Shown: positions 34,264 to 46,964 of the stretch, in pieces
How the letters are laid out: every line of letters begins with the position of its first letter
Numbering within the stretch: the stretch's first letter is position 1
Assembly (NCBI GenBank): GCA_018902385.1
Contig: JABSSW010000043.1
Coordinates: 248,001 to 312,000, forward strand
Direction: 5' to 3'
Source of the DNA: Physcia stellaris
Lineage: Eukaryota > Ascomycota > Lecanoromycetes > Caliciales > Physciaceae
Length of the DNA: 64,000 nucleotides
Notes under the pieces: generated by a model
Seen by the model: the letters and a program-made list of their open reading frames with translations, nothing else
Database searches by the model: none
Told to the model about the DNA's origin: nothing
Position numbers and translations under genes: made by a program

Positions 34264-34530
34264 ACACTAGGTCCTGGAACGATTCCAAGTCCGACCCATC
34301 AGAAAAAGATATCGGAACTAATTCAACAGATTTTGAAGCTTTACTGATCGAATTAGTTGATCAACAAGAAGTCGATTTATTCAATCAAGAGAAGAAAGAA
34401 AATATCGATTTTCAAAAATTTGCTACTGCTGAAGTAAACCCCAACGAGTCGAAAATCTTGGTTTCTCCCGGTTTTGACAAAGACGTAAAAGGGCATTTCG
34501 CGGTGAGAAGTTTTACTGAGCCCAGATAAT
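34264..34530 (+). pseudogene. Open coding-like stretch downstream, no start
   Basis: A frame without ATG contains SWNDSKSDPSEKDIGTNSTD and then LLIELVDQQEVDLFNQEKK, ending near 34,528. Codon use looks protein-like. It shares the motif S-x-N-D/D-N-S-K with the end of the small gene at 34,212, suggesting duplication. It is possibly a broken downstream exon. Confidence 0.3.
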
Positions 34531-37500
34531 TCGGGGTAGAGACTCGAAAAATGATAGCGCCGATACCGAGGGGAGGGTCGAGGAATGACTCCTGGAGCGT
34601 GGGGATGTTGTCCTGCTATGAGGAGGGGCCAGGGCGGAAGCGGAGATATGGGCGCTGTAGCGAGGAGGTTCACTAGGCATCATCATACACAAGCTCGTCA
34701 TACACACACGCCTGCCCACCCTGATAGTTTCATACATCACGTCGGAGTAAGCCTCAGCTATCAACACTATCTCTCCTTACTACATCAAACTCCCATCACA
34801 GACTCATTATCAAAGACAAACATCTATCGACCCAAAGTTATCTATAGCTCAAAATTTCACGTCAAAGTAAACTTCAGCGCAAATCAGCGCCGTTGTATTA
34901 ATAACTTACTGACGTTTGTCATAATAAAAGCAATCATGCCAGTCGAAAACAAACATGTAAAGAAGGTCTTGCTTAAGTGAAAGTTTCAGGGAAAAGTTGA
35001 GGGTTACATGAGAATGTTTGAAGCCGACGAATCAAGCAGCATCGATTTTTCTCTCGATCTTGCGCAACGAGCCAGAATGATCAAGGCTATCGATCAGCTT
35101 GCGTGAGAGCTTCACTTTCACTTGCCGAACATGCTGCCACAAAGGCCATTCTGGGGTCAGGGAGCCAAGACGACGCCCCCAATCGTGATACCACTGCGAA
35201 GTATCCAAGTTGGTTTATGGCTCGTCCGAGACTTGACCTTTCTGATGATTACCTATATATGTCATGGTGGAATGAGAAGGGAGCAAGCTAGGATTGACCT
35301 GAAAAAGAACAAGGGATGTAATTACAGTATACACACATAGCGACCAAGGACAATACGAAGACTCTTTATGACCCTATGAATGTTCCGCCAAAGAATTATA
35401 ACGAGTAAAGGAACGAAGTTACGAGATCCTGGGCACTGAAGAAAAGAGGTCTGGGAGTCCGCTCTAATGGTGAGGCTTCAAAACGCACAGCCACGTTTCT
35501 ATTGGCGAACCATTGAGACGGGCAGCACCGAGGGAGGAGGAATCAGGTAATCAACAACGAACATGTCGCGAACATGTCTTGCAATCTTTGACTCGATGCA
35601 ACAGTCCTGTTGCTTGGTCGAAAAACGAAGTGAGACCGTGTCCGAGGGGGAAGAAGAGATCTTGCATAAGATGTTTGGTCGATTGCACGACTATGCACAA
35701 AATACCACGCAAATTGTGAATTGCTAGCAGTGATCTTGCTCCACGGCATACGCCAACTGCTAACACCATACCTTATAATGTGGCGTCAATAGTGCAGTGT
35801 ATCTACCACAGAATTAGCAATGGGTATAGATGGACAAACCTTGTAGTCAAACGCTCGATAGGAATTTTGTCTCTACACCTGTAAAATGACGAATGACTTT
35901 TACGTTCGGCATCTTCAACACCTAATAGCCGTTCCCTCAGCGTAACTTCAGTGGCAGCCACTTCTCCCAAGGCAGAGGATTCGCTGACTCGGTTGTGGTC
36001 GCTCACTAAGTCCCTCGGCGAGTAACAGCTACGGTAATGATTTCCTGAGGTTCCTGGCTGAGCGACAGAACAAGGTCTACGGGGATTGGCCACATCCAAC
36101 TCAGTCCTTTCACCAGGTATTGCTGGGTGCGAGATGCTTATGAATGGACTTTAGAGAGAGATCTCCAGGTTATAATTCACACTAACATCATTAGGAGACC
36201 TATGACCCTCAGATGACTATATTGCTGCTGGGATGAGAATGCTCGCTTGGCTGTTGGCGTAGTTCTGCTGGCCGATGACGAGAGGCTACACGCCAGTCCG
36301 CCTACCAATCAATGAGAGGCTGAGGGTCGTACTATGGTCGCAGTTGTCATGAAAAGCTGCAAAAGAAGCTGCAAAAGAAGAAAGAGCAGTGTAAGAGAAG
36401 AAAGTGTTACTAATCCAAGGGAGAGATTTAGTGGCATTATTCAAGAAGGTGATTTGATGCAACGCGATCGAGACGGAAAGTGCATTTCTTGATCTTCGTA
36501 ACAAAACAATTGGACTTACACGGTAGCAGTACATCGTGTTGTACTTAATACATCACGCGAAAGCTGAGCACGTGTGAGGAGTAGAGAAATGGACTCAATG
36601 CCCAGCATGTTTTCACGCAAGACTTTCTGTATCCCAATGACTGACATTGTATTGAACATTTGCGAAAGCGTCTAGGGTGACTATCTGCTTCGACCAAGTC
36701 GAGAATGCCCTTCGATTCAACAGTGATGGAAATGCCATGTCTTCCAGGGGCGGATGTACAACTAACCTGAACTGCGACCGCTCCATGTCGACGGACAAAG
36801 CACCTTTGTCGCGCGCTCGATGGGCGCATTTCGAAGGAGCACTCTCCAATCGCTGCAACGCAGGAGACTCAATCGGGACTCTCTTTTGAAATTGACAATC
36901 CGTCTCTGGCAGTTGCAGCCAGTGACCATACAACCTAAGTAGTATAGGTAGGTGATTAGTCCGGGCGGTTGACCTTCCGAGCGCGGATGTTTGAGACTTG
37001 AAGAACAGGCGCGCATATCAGAAGCACTTAAGAAGGAACTGGTTGAAAGGCTTGATCTCTAGCTTCCGAATCGGGGTTGTTGGGTAAGAGGCTTCCAATG
37101 GGTTGCAATCAGAAACGCAGATTATCGAGTCATGCTGCATGACCTAATACCTAGGGGCTCAGGTGGGTCAGCAGCTGGTGGGCTCGGGCTTGAGTGTGCA
37201 GGCTCATCTGTAATCTTAATGATCCTTCAGCTCAGGCTGTATGGGTAATGGCTCTGGGAATGCAGGAGCATGTACCTAACCGTTTTTGACCACGAAGCTC
37301 ACTGTAGAACTGTCCCGTATGGCCAAAGTCTCGTGGGAGGGGTAACACGACATGAGACCGGCTGGTGTTACTGCCACAAGGAGTCTTCCCATCCGAAATC
37401 GAACCATGATCGCGCTCAAGCGACTCAACGGACTGCACATCCAACGTTGGTCGGCTGAACCTGACGGGCTTAGTTTTGGACTTGGACTGGTCAATTGGGA

Positions 37501-39581
37501 CGACAGTCGCTACTCTAGCACGGTTGTGAAACCTTTGCGACCCTCGCTCTCTTGACTCTACAGTACTAGTACTAGAACTAGTAGTAGAATGATTGGAAGC
37601 GCGCTGAGAGTCGATCTTGTGCTGAACCACATCTTCATTGCATCACATTAGCCGCACGATGCGGGATCGCATTACACGAGTCATGCAAAACCCCTTGAAC
37701 GTCGACCCCTGACAGCGATCATCCCGGACCCGGTACGGAGTATCGCTAGGCCATCCGGAAAACATCAAGGCGGTGGCCATTGGTGCGACAGAAAGGGGCA
37801 CTGAACATATTGGGGAATGTCCTTCAAGCCGACAGCCTGGTCCTCGGAACAACCCGCATGCTGTTTGTCACACGCTGTACGCGCGGGTGTCCAGAAATCC
37901 AGGACTGGCTCTTGAAAGCCTGTGTCAAGCCGTCGACGGTGACTTGGTGTGTCATGTCATTGATGGCCAAACGACCACCATGCTGCATGGATGCCAAGTA
38001 ACTTGATCTAACCACACGGGTTCAATAATCGTTTCCTACTACTACGGGTGGGGGATTTCCCCTACCGCGCATCCACGAGGTAACCTGAACAGGCATGACG
38101 GGAGACGAGACGAAAGTCCTCCGTTTCGAAGCATGCGGTCAGAGGCTTGGATGATGATGATGAGAACAGAGTGACGGGCTCCAACACGCGCCACAAAGGA
38201 AATCTTTCACGCTACAGTCACAATCGACCTTGGCATCATCAATAAAACAACTCCACGTTATCGCGACCAAAATCTCCGCAGATAAAGGCAAAAGGTTGAA
38301 GATTCGGAAGTTCGGTTCGATGCGAAAGCTTGCTGTGAATGAGAGGCCTCGGACCGCGATAGTCACTTGCTTTAGCTTGACCAGCGACGACGATCTCTCC
38401 CTTGAAGAGCTGCTCCCGCTCGACGATCCTCTATCCATAGATACCTCTTACCAGGTCCTGGTGTTTTGCGGCTTCCTCGTTCGAAGCTAATTACTCATAT
38501 CTATCGTTCACTGGTACCACACTTACTCGAGTATCAGGCCAGGTAGCGGAACACGTGCGATGATTCGATAGAATACGTCGGATGGTGAGGTTGAGGGTGT
38601 GCAGCCTTTCTTCAGCCACACGGACTCTGTCAATAAGTACGAGAGTTGAGTGGATGGGGGTGTGAGCTTTGGGTCAGCCATGCAAAGCAGAGTTCCAATC
38701 ACAATTGCCCCCGTCGTGCAGTAGCCTACCCTGCTGAGTGATGGTGCACTTACCAAGCTGACGCCTTTCCCCTTCCCAAACTGGCGGGCTGCACTACTTA
38801 GTACGATAGCAGCAGGGCCGGTGTTCGGGTCGCTTGCTATTCGTTAACTCGACAGTCACTCACACCGGGAAGAAGGGTGGGAGCCGTATGGTCTTGCTGG
38901 GTGGGATCAACGCTTTTCTTCACCTGCGACTTTCTTCCATCTCCCTCCTCTCAATAACAGACACGATTCCAGGAAGCACCGCGTGACCAGACAACCACCG
39001 CAACCTGCCATCCTCGCATGCAATTAATCTCTACAAGACCTGCCTACGCCAACCTCATTGCGAAATTAGGTTGACCCCGTATTGGCGCCGCCCCTTGGTC
39101 TGACAGCTTGGCTTGACGAGCCCACAACGTACCTTGACAAATACTTCCATTGCGCGACTCCCGACCGTCAGTGTCATCCTCGACCAAGATTCTCTTGCAT
39201 CCCCAAATCTGACCACGTCTGTGTCAGCTGTCGGTGTTGACGGGTAAGTAGTCGCGCATTCTTACCGTGGACGTGTCTTGGTGCTACCAGGTCCGTGGGC
39301 CGGTGTCCCATGCAAAGCCCCTCGATGTTTTACTTTTGAGCATCGCTGAACGTTCAACTGACCCAGATTCCATCCGTGGTTCACAAGACCGTTGTACCGA
39401 GTTATCGGAACCCAGCTATTACTGCTATCTCTGCGATCAATATAGTCCCTTTGACGAGCCTGTTCTACGATCGAGGCTGTGGGTGCCTACCGTGTCGCAT
39501 TCTTTGGTGTCGACTACATCCACCCAGGACACATTTTCATTGCATATACTCTAGCATCAGCTTCCCTCTGCTGCGCCCGCC
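34531..39581. other. Five-kilobase gene desert upstream of veA
   Basis: Only short frames. A decayed-looking run at about 34,936-35,100 reads MPVENKHVKKVLLK, stop, then KFQGKVEGYMRMFEADESSS, without a recognisable family. The last kilobase before 39,582 is the likely veA promoter and leader, with CT-rich tracts. veA genes in related fungi often have long upstream regions (general knowledge). Confidence 0.45.
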
Positions 39582-41575
39582 ATGGCCAGCATCATGGCCG
39601 TCCCCAATGAGACGAAGACTTCGACTAGCCGGGTGACGAAAGAAGGCCGGCATCTCACGTACGAGTTGGAGGTCATCCAGCAACCAGAGCGAGCAAGAGC
39701 CTGTGGCTCTGGTGCTAAGTGTATGTTTTTGCCCTCTTGTTGTCTGAAGGTTCATTTCGACTGATATCCACCAGCTTCTGCGGATCGCCGTCCAGTTGAT
39801 CCACCGCCGGTCGTTCAGCTCCGCATATTCGAGGGTGACTCGAAGAACGACATAACTTTCTCGCATAATGCCAACTTCTTTCTCTTCACGACATTGGAAC
39901 CTGCCCGTCACATGGCACATGGTCGTGTTGGACAGAACAATGCGTCTTTTCCAGTCTTGACTGGTATGCCAGTTGCTGGAATGGCTTACCTTGACCGTCC
40001 CTCACCTGGAGGCTACTTCATCTTCCCTGACCTCTCGGTCCGACATGAAGGGAAATTTAGACTGAGTTTCAATTTGTTTGAGGAACTGAAGGAGTCCAAG
40101 GATGAAGATACGGAACCAGCTCGCTCAAGTCCGGATACAAAGGACATTAAACCACCCCGAGCCTTGGGAACGGCGCCGAAAAGCCACGCGCTTTGGCGGT
40201 TAGAGGTGAAATCGTTCCCTTTCTCGGTCTATAGTGCCAAGAAGTTCCCGGTCTGGCAGAAAGCACCAATCTGAGTCGTGTCGTTGCTGAACAAGGATGT
40301 CGTGTGCGAATAAGACGAGATGTGCGTATGAGACGTCGGGATAACAAATCGAAAGATTACGACGAGTTAGAGGAGAGTGGATACGCACGGACTGATCGCT
40401 TTGCAACACCTGCCCATCAGGTACCCGACAGACCGCGTTCCATAAGCAATGGTAGTGTTCACAGCAACATCCATGGGAGTGTCCATGGGAGTGTTGAGCC
40501 GTCGACTCCGTATGCAGTAGAACATCGCCGATCATCTCAAGATCTAGGATATACCTACAGTCAAACTAACTTTGCCCCGGCGCCAGCACCTCCACAACCG
40601 GTCCAAAATCCAACATACACCTCGCACCTCAATTTTGGCCCTAACTCGTCCCAATACTCAACATCATCGTTTCAGCCGCCATCAGTTCCCATGTCCCATC
40701 CATCTCAACGCTACGTTCATGGTGTCAATGATTATCAATATCCAGCAAACGCCCATTCTCGACAGATGTCCACATCTCAAAATTTTGCATATCCCCCTAG
40801 TCAGCCTCAAACGCCGACCTATCAGCAGCCTCAGACCCCCATCTATCCTAGCAGCACTGGCGAATACAAATCTATCCCGGACTATGGCCGCGCTTCGCTC
40901 CCACCCAGTCAGCCAAGCTACTCTGGTCAACCAATGAACCAGTATAAGGTCGAAAGTAGGCACAATTCCACGAGCTCTCAAATGGACGGTCGTCAGACAT
41001 ATTCCCAGGTAGATACTCGCCAGAACCCCACGTATCCACATGTGGACGCTCGGCAGAGCAACATCTACCCGCCAGCCGATAGTCGTCAACCAGGCTACTA
41101 CACCTCACCAAGCCAGAACCAAGCGCCACGATCCGTAACTCCAAGCAGCAATAGCCACATCCTTCCACCTATCCATACCATTCAGCCCGCCGTCGACACC
41201 AAACACGAAGTTCACACTCCAACATCTGCACTACCCACCCCTTCAAATACGTCGAACCACGAAAACCACTACCACAGATATCAACCTACCTATACCCCAG
41301 CCTCTACAGTGTCCACCAACCCGACATATGACCCCGCACGCATCCAAGGCAAACGGAGTCACGATCAGGTCTTTGACTCATCCCACCAGTACCAGTCCGT
41401 GCATAGCGGTATGAGGCCCGCGACACTCAACCATGGGCAAGATGTACCGCAGATTGAGGCCGATGATGGGACACTGGTGGACGAGTACGACATCGTTCCA
41501 AAGGTGAATTTGGTCTACAGAAGAGCGGATGGGACGAGGTCGAGCAAGAAGTGTCCGAGTCTTCTTATGGATTGA
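39582..41575 (+). CDS. veA: Velvet regulator VeA, with a one-base frameshift in the velvet domain
   Basis: Nuclear regulator joining development and secondary metabolism through the VelB-VeA-LaeA complex. Exon 1 is 39582-39720 and exon 2 starts at 39775 (54-bp intron, GTATGT). The velvet domain shows [51 protein letters not shown], and [12 protein letters not shown]. After CCG 40,248-40,250 the family sequence [10 protein letters not shown] continues only in the -1 frame, as if one G were missing. As given, translation stops at 40,274 (212 aa). In the shifted frame 420 more codons stay open to 41,575, including [13 protein letters not shown] and a long Ser/Pro/Tyr/Gln-rich C-terminus. No intron can explain the shift. 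It is either a sequencing error or a recent mutation. Confidence 0.93.
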
Positions 41576-42687
41576 CGAGGATTAGGAAGGTTCCCGCATT
41601 GGGGTTGAATCAGAAATAGAAGATTAGCAGTTGAGCTTGACGACTCTGGATCGTCCGTGTGGCCTCATACTCATTGAGAGATCACATGGCCAGGAAAGTT
41701 GCTGAACGCAACTACTGGTTGCTTGTTGAGGCTTGCGAGGGATTAGAGAACCTCCACAAGCTTGAAGAAGGCTGGAGGGAACACGCCGGGGTTGGTCCAG
41801 CGCAAGCCGTTCTCATCACTTTCCGACATCTATCACCAGGCATTCACACCAGCTTTCCTCGCAAATGGCGGCCCCTCCTGGCTTCCACCCGTCCACAGTG
41901 GCACATTATCTTCAATCGTTTTCATCTTTAATGTTTTCCTGGATCATTTGACCGAGCATTTTGGGTATGCCCTAGGTTTCTCACCCAGCCGATTGGCCTC
42001 GCAGGATCAGATGTATCATCATTTCGTGTTTTATTGGACTTTGGTTCTTTTATGACGATTCTAGGAAGGAAAAATGGGGAGGTGTATCTTGAGCATTGAA
42101 TCCACACTAACTTCTGCGACGGAACTTCTTCACACGTTGGATGATATGGATGTTTTGGTGGGCGAACATAGCGTTGGGAAAGGTTGGAACGTAACGTGTA
42201 TTCAGGACATTTATCTAGGCTTCTTTACAACGGAATGCTTGAATTATCATCATCTGAAACCGGGTGCTTTGGTCTATTGGATTAAGATGGGCGTGTGAAT
42301 GAAGACGTCTATCGGTAGGCTCAGGTCACGGCAGGCATGAAAGGTGACATAGCATCTACTACAAGCAAGTTAGTCGTTCATCTAGCCAGGGATGAGAGTA
42401 GGAAAGAGACGGCTTGTGAGGCTCGATGGATTCAAGTTCATCAAGTAAGATGCCGAGGATGGGAATACGGAAGACTGCTCCGTGAATAATGATGATTGCG
42501 AGCCTGTGAAAATCAGGGTCCAGCCTTGGCAACTTTGGCGTCATACCAGCCACTTCTCGGATCAAGAAAACAACTCAACCATTCGACCTCCATCGGATTC
42601 CCCTTTCTCGAGTGCTTCATCTTCTCAATTCCTTGAATCGCATTGTTTCTTACTACATTGAGCTTTCCAGGCATTCACCACTTCAAT
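41576..42687. other. Intergenic stretch
   Basis: Short open frames on the + strand at 41,659-41,931 and 42,074-42,298 without domains. No supportable gene. The start of the BTB gene follows. Confidence 0.45.
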
Positions 42688-43478
42688 ATGAGTGACACAT
42701 CCGAAACCCCCGCAGCACCGCGCGAGAAGCCTCTTCACGAGTGCGCCTCCCCAGCTGCTTCCACGACGTCGCACGTTCGTAGCTAATAGTAGACAGGCTC
42801 CTCTCCAACAGTCTCGTAGACATCTACATCGGCCCCGACTCCAACCACTGGGTCCTCCATGAAAAACTGCTCTGCCACCACTCCCCCTTCTTCCGAGCCC
42901 GATTCTACGACTCCAAGAACCAAAGCGCCTCCTCCAAAAGCTGGGGCATGGAAGATTGCGACGATCTACCCTTCGAACTCCTCGTCGGCTGGCTGTACTC
43001 GAAAGCATTGCGTTATCCCGAAGAAGAGAAAGACATCGGCGCCTTGCTCGACCTGTATTTCTTATCCGAGAAATTCGAGATGGCGAAGCTGTCCGAAGAC
43101 GTCGTGGAGACCATCAGGGCCTTCTACCATAACAACGAAAGCTACCCCGCCCTCAGGCGTGTGCAGTACGTGTACGCGAATACGGAGGAGGATAACATCT
43201 TGCGCGAGATGATGGTTTCCAGTGTCGCGAGGTATCTTACCTTGGCGGATGTCATGCCGCCGGTGTGGGAGAAGGCGCTGAAGAGGAATGGTCAGCTCGC
43301 GGTGGATATTATTAGGAGTATCCAGCAATGGCATTTGGAGGGCAAGAATTTGCCTGATGCAAGAGATGCCAGCCAGGATCGTGGACGGTCTGTTGGCTTT
43401 GCGGCTGTTGACGAGGGGAGCTCCCTGGGCTCTGTGAAAGAAGAGGATGCTGAGCATAAGACTAACGGAGTGCACTAA
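42688..43478 (+). CDS. BTB/POZ-domain protein
   Basis: Exons 42688-42740 and 42797-43478 (56-bp intron, GTGCGC to ACAG) give 244 aa in phase. The BTB fold begins NSLVDIYIGPDSNHWVLHEK and continues LLCHHSPFFRARF, then LPFELLVGWLYSKAL, and DLYFLSEKFEMAKL. The fungal BTB group with this pattern is common and of mostly unknown function; some members are substrate adaptors for Cul3 ligases. The C-terminal tail is acidic and Ser-rich. Short introns near the start are usual for this group. Confidence 0.82.
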
Positions 43479-43695
43479 AATGGCCTGTGTTGGCACTGGT
43501 GAGCGACTGGCTTGGGGATGTATTGGATCATTGGGAGAAAAAGATACGGCAATCTTTGTTGTGAAATTTGATTGGAATTTTGTTCTGTTGAGCTTATGTA
43601 TTTCTACATCTGTTTCGCACTTGTAACTTTTGCTGATAGGACATCTTAATATATTGATTTGGGCAAACCATCCAAACCACCTTCAAGCTATCCCA
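43479..43695. other. Convergent intergenic region
   Basis: About 200 bp between the stop codons of the BTB (+) and coiled-coil (-) genes; AT-rich, presumably 3' UTRs. Confidence 0.5.
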
Positions 43696-44484
43696 TCACC
43701 TTCGACGCCTGGGATCTCTACTCGCATCGTAGCCCGGTGCAGCCATTGGCACCACGGGCGCACTACCGGCGACTGGAGCACTTGGACTCGCGGTGCCCGC
43801 ATTACCGGTGCCCATTGGCGGTCCCTTTCCACTGCTGGCAGCTTCTTGCTCTTCTTTCTTAATCCTCTCCCTCGCCTCATAGAACTTCTTCAGCGCAGCA
43901 GGCGTTCCCTTCTCATAAGCCTCCAGCTGGGCAACCGTCTCCTTGACCAAAGCAATGTGGCTCTCTTGCTCCACAAAGAGTGAATTGCCAGATTTCTTCA
44001 TCGCAGCTCTGGCATCTGGGGGCTTCTCATCCCTGGACTTTGGTTTCCACTTCGCTTTCATGGCGGCGAGGTTCGGTTGGTCTTCCACGGTGTCTGCGGC
44101 ATTTGTGGCTTTCGTTATTGCGTTGTCGGTGGTTTGGTCGTTGTCGAGATCTGCTTTTGCGGTGACGGCTCGGAGGAGGATCTGCTGTCTGTGTTGGTTG
44201 AATATTTGGGAGTCTCAATGGGGAGGCTTTGCCTACTTGACTTCTTTCTGGCTTTGTTCGAGATTGTTGATTATGATGTCGAGTCTCTCGAGTCGGGTCA
44301 GGTGATCGGCATCGTAGGAGGTACTGGGTAACTGGTGTTAGCCTCGAGTTTTGGCTCTGTCATTGAGATATGGGCCTCACGAGGGGAAAGAATGGAGGAG
44401 GTTGTTGTTGAGGGAGCTCTGAGAATGAGTCAGTCTAATGGTTGAGGGTCTACTGTGCAGGAGGAACCAGACTAAATCTGTCAT
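43696..44484 (-). CDS. Hypothetical coiled-coil protein
   Basis: Minus-strand exons 44484-44381, 44323-44237 and 44188-43696 close to 227 aa. The last two are well supported: YDADHLTRLERLDIIINNLE, then after a 48-bp intron QQILLRAVTAKADLDNDQ, AAMKAKWKPKSRDEK, and a charged helix LKKFYEARERIKKEEQEAAS. The tail is Ala/Pro/Gly-rich and ends PRRRR. The first exon and ATG are less sure, though donor GTGAGG, a CTAAC branch site and CAG are present. I do not recognise the family. The helix pattern suggests a subunit of a larger complex. Confidence 0.55.
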
Positions 44485-44775
44485 TTTTAGCTTGATAGAG
44501 ACTCTGCGTAATTGTAGCTGGATCGAATAGTCTGGCAATAATCATAGGACTCGAAGCGACATGAGTGAGGCTTTTATTAGGCTTTATCGATAAGCGGATA
44601 GTGACGTACTAGTGTACTCTTAAAACACGTCTGATCGTGACCAGGGACGCGTAAGACGCGGATGCTTCTAAAGTGGCTCGTAATCCTCGATGCGTGTACG
44701 AGCAGGCATCACAGTTACCGCATTGTACATACACCTCTCAAGATCCGACCCTCAGATCTAGGCTCCCTCATTGCG
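44485..44775. other. Divergent intergenic region
   Basis: Lies between the coiled-coil gene (-) and the F-box-like gene (+). No gene; presumed shared promoter. Confidence 0.45.
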
Positions 44776-46964
44776 ATGGCTCTACCCAAACTGCTGAGTC
44801 TACCTGTTGAGGTGCAAGGCCTTATTCTCGAATATGTAAGTCAAAGCCACCCAGTGCCTCAAATGTGGATGAGTGTCGATCTTTCATCGAGTGCAGAGAA
44901 CTCATTCAAGATGTCTCGCTCGAATATGAGGTGTCTTCTCCTAGTCGGGTACCGTCTCTTGAGTTGTTGTCAGCATCCGGATTGTCTTCGAGACCAGTGA
45001 GGGAATCATTAACGTCTTTCATGAGAAATCGCGAGTCACTCGCCTTGGACAGATATGAGTGTGGAAGAAAATGATCTTTGATAAAAACACGTTGCTCGAA
45101 ATCGGGTTGTAGAGGATGATATGACCGCGAATGTATCTTTGGAACTATGTTTGCCCCGACTCGGTCAACCGTGTCTCCATCAGGTTTCGGCACTCGAATT
45201 TTGTCCAAGTCTGTGTTCTAAACGCAACAAACATCCAAAAAGCACGAAGCTCGTGTCCTTGAAAAAGACGCTGATGAATATTTTCATACAGATTACACGT
45301 CCGTCAGACCTAAGGTCCCTTTGCCTTGTGTCAAAACAGGTCTCTCGATCGGCTACACCTTTGCTGTACCGCAATATCTTTCTTCCTTTCGACGCCCGCG
45401 ATCCGGGTTGGACTAGGCTCGAGCGCTTGGCGGACAGTGACGGAGTATTCGACGGTCACGTCAAGTCAGTAAATCTTGGTTCCTGCGACTACACCGCACA
45501 GAAATTCTGTAAAACATTACAGAATTTTATCGAGAACTTGCCAGACGATACCCTTCGGAGATTCGATTTTAGTCCTCTCGCTCGGCCAACCCATGAGGAT
45601 ATTAGGCGTCTATTCAGGAGTCAGCAGCGGCTGACTAACCTGAAGCTCGACTTCTCATTGAACTCGCCGTCGATTTCTGAAATTGTATCGGATCATGAAC
45701 TCATGAGTGACTTCTACGCCTTGGAGTCCCTATCCGAGGTATATATTGATTTTGGAACAGACGGGCCCGAGCCGCAAGCGCGGGATTTTGTGTATAGGCT
45801 CACGAAAAGGTCGTCGACATTACGAAAGGTGATTCTAAAAGCACTACCTGAGCTTTCGAAGCTTCCAGATGCTAGCATTCTTTTGCCACAATCTCTTCTC
45901 TCTAGTAGTTTCCCTTCCACTTTAACACACATTAGTCTTTGGTATTACACTTGCGAAACCACGGAGGACTTGAATTTGAATCAATACCCGGCATTGACGG
46001 ATATGGAGCTCATCGAATGCGGTGGCGTCAAGAAGTTGCTGGATAACTATTTGAACCCAACGCTAATGGGCTTCGTCTACCGCCATGAATGCGCGGAGCA
46101 GGGCAAGGATAGGGTGACCGCAAAAGCTATCATTGAATTCATCAAAAGGATGAAGACTCCAAAACGACTCACCATCGACTGTGAGTTCTGTTTTTCGGGC
46201 CAGGAAACTCATTTAGCCTCCACTATTGCTGCGCACGCCGATAAATTAGAGTATCTACTTCTAACATGCCACAATGACAACTATGGCTTGAAAGACGAAG
46301 TATCGTTCACAGAAGCCGCAAGCAGATGCACAAGACTTAAGCAACTAGGTATGTGTTTTCCATTCAATCTTTTCCCTTAAATTTTCCCCTTCTCTGGCTC
46401 CTGGATCAACTTCAGCATATATTATGAGGACAACCAGCTCAAGAGACGTCCCGTAATTCAACACTTGTTTGAGCCTGCGTTGTTGACTCGAAGATCACGA
46501 ATAGGTATCAGTCTAGGTTTTGGCGATGTAATGGAAGTGTGCAGAGTAAGATCAGAGCCAAATATCAACACCATAGCCAGAGTTTGACTGACACTTTGCG
46601 CGATCTACAGGATTTGATCGATGACCTTCCCCATCTTTCTAGTTTGAACCTTTTCGATGTCGATGGCATGGAGGAAGAATTTAATTCTAACTTGGCGCTT
46701 CTTGCGCACAAGATCTTCAATCTTATAGGACCAACCCCCAGAATCAGGCTCCTAGCCTTTGGCAAGACCTTTCACTATGGCGGACTTTTGGAGCGTCAAG
46801 AGGATATTGATCGAGAATCACATCAGTGTTTTCTCCGCAGCAAGACGAACGACCCACTGCTGATCGGTCTTGGTCAAGCTGTCGCTGTACCGGTAGAATT
46901 TAGCCAGATCAAGTACATCGAGCCGTATTCCGATCTGTTGGAGTACGAATTTGGGTACAGCTGA
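44776..46964 (+). CDS. F-box-like protein with leucine-rich C-terminus
   Basis: Begins MALPKLLSLPVEVQGLILEY (exon 44776-44835), joined in phase to ITRPSDLRSLCLVSKQVS (exon from 45292). Together they form an F-box-like motif, LPxEVxxxILxY...LRSLCLVSK. Exon 2 runs to 46348 and encodes an LRR-like region with repeated L-x2-L patterns (LTNLKLDFSL, LTDMELIECG, LEYLLLTCHN). A further coding stretch at about 46,545-46,964 (DLIDDLPHLSSLNLFDVDG) looks like its C-terminal exon, but I could not find an intron that keeps phase. Either an extra small exon or a frame break lies at 46,349-46,545. Intron 1 is 456 bp, very long for this genome. F-box proteins bring substrates to SCF ubiquitin ligases. Confidence 0.62.

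Noticed and set aside
40244-40275. An intron or a programmed -1 ribosomal frameshift explaining the veA frame change
   Set aside because: Conserved residues are contiguous on both sides so no intron fits, and the local bases do not form a canonical X-XXY-YYZ slippery heptamer.
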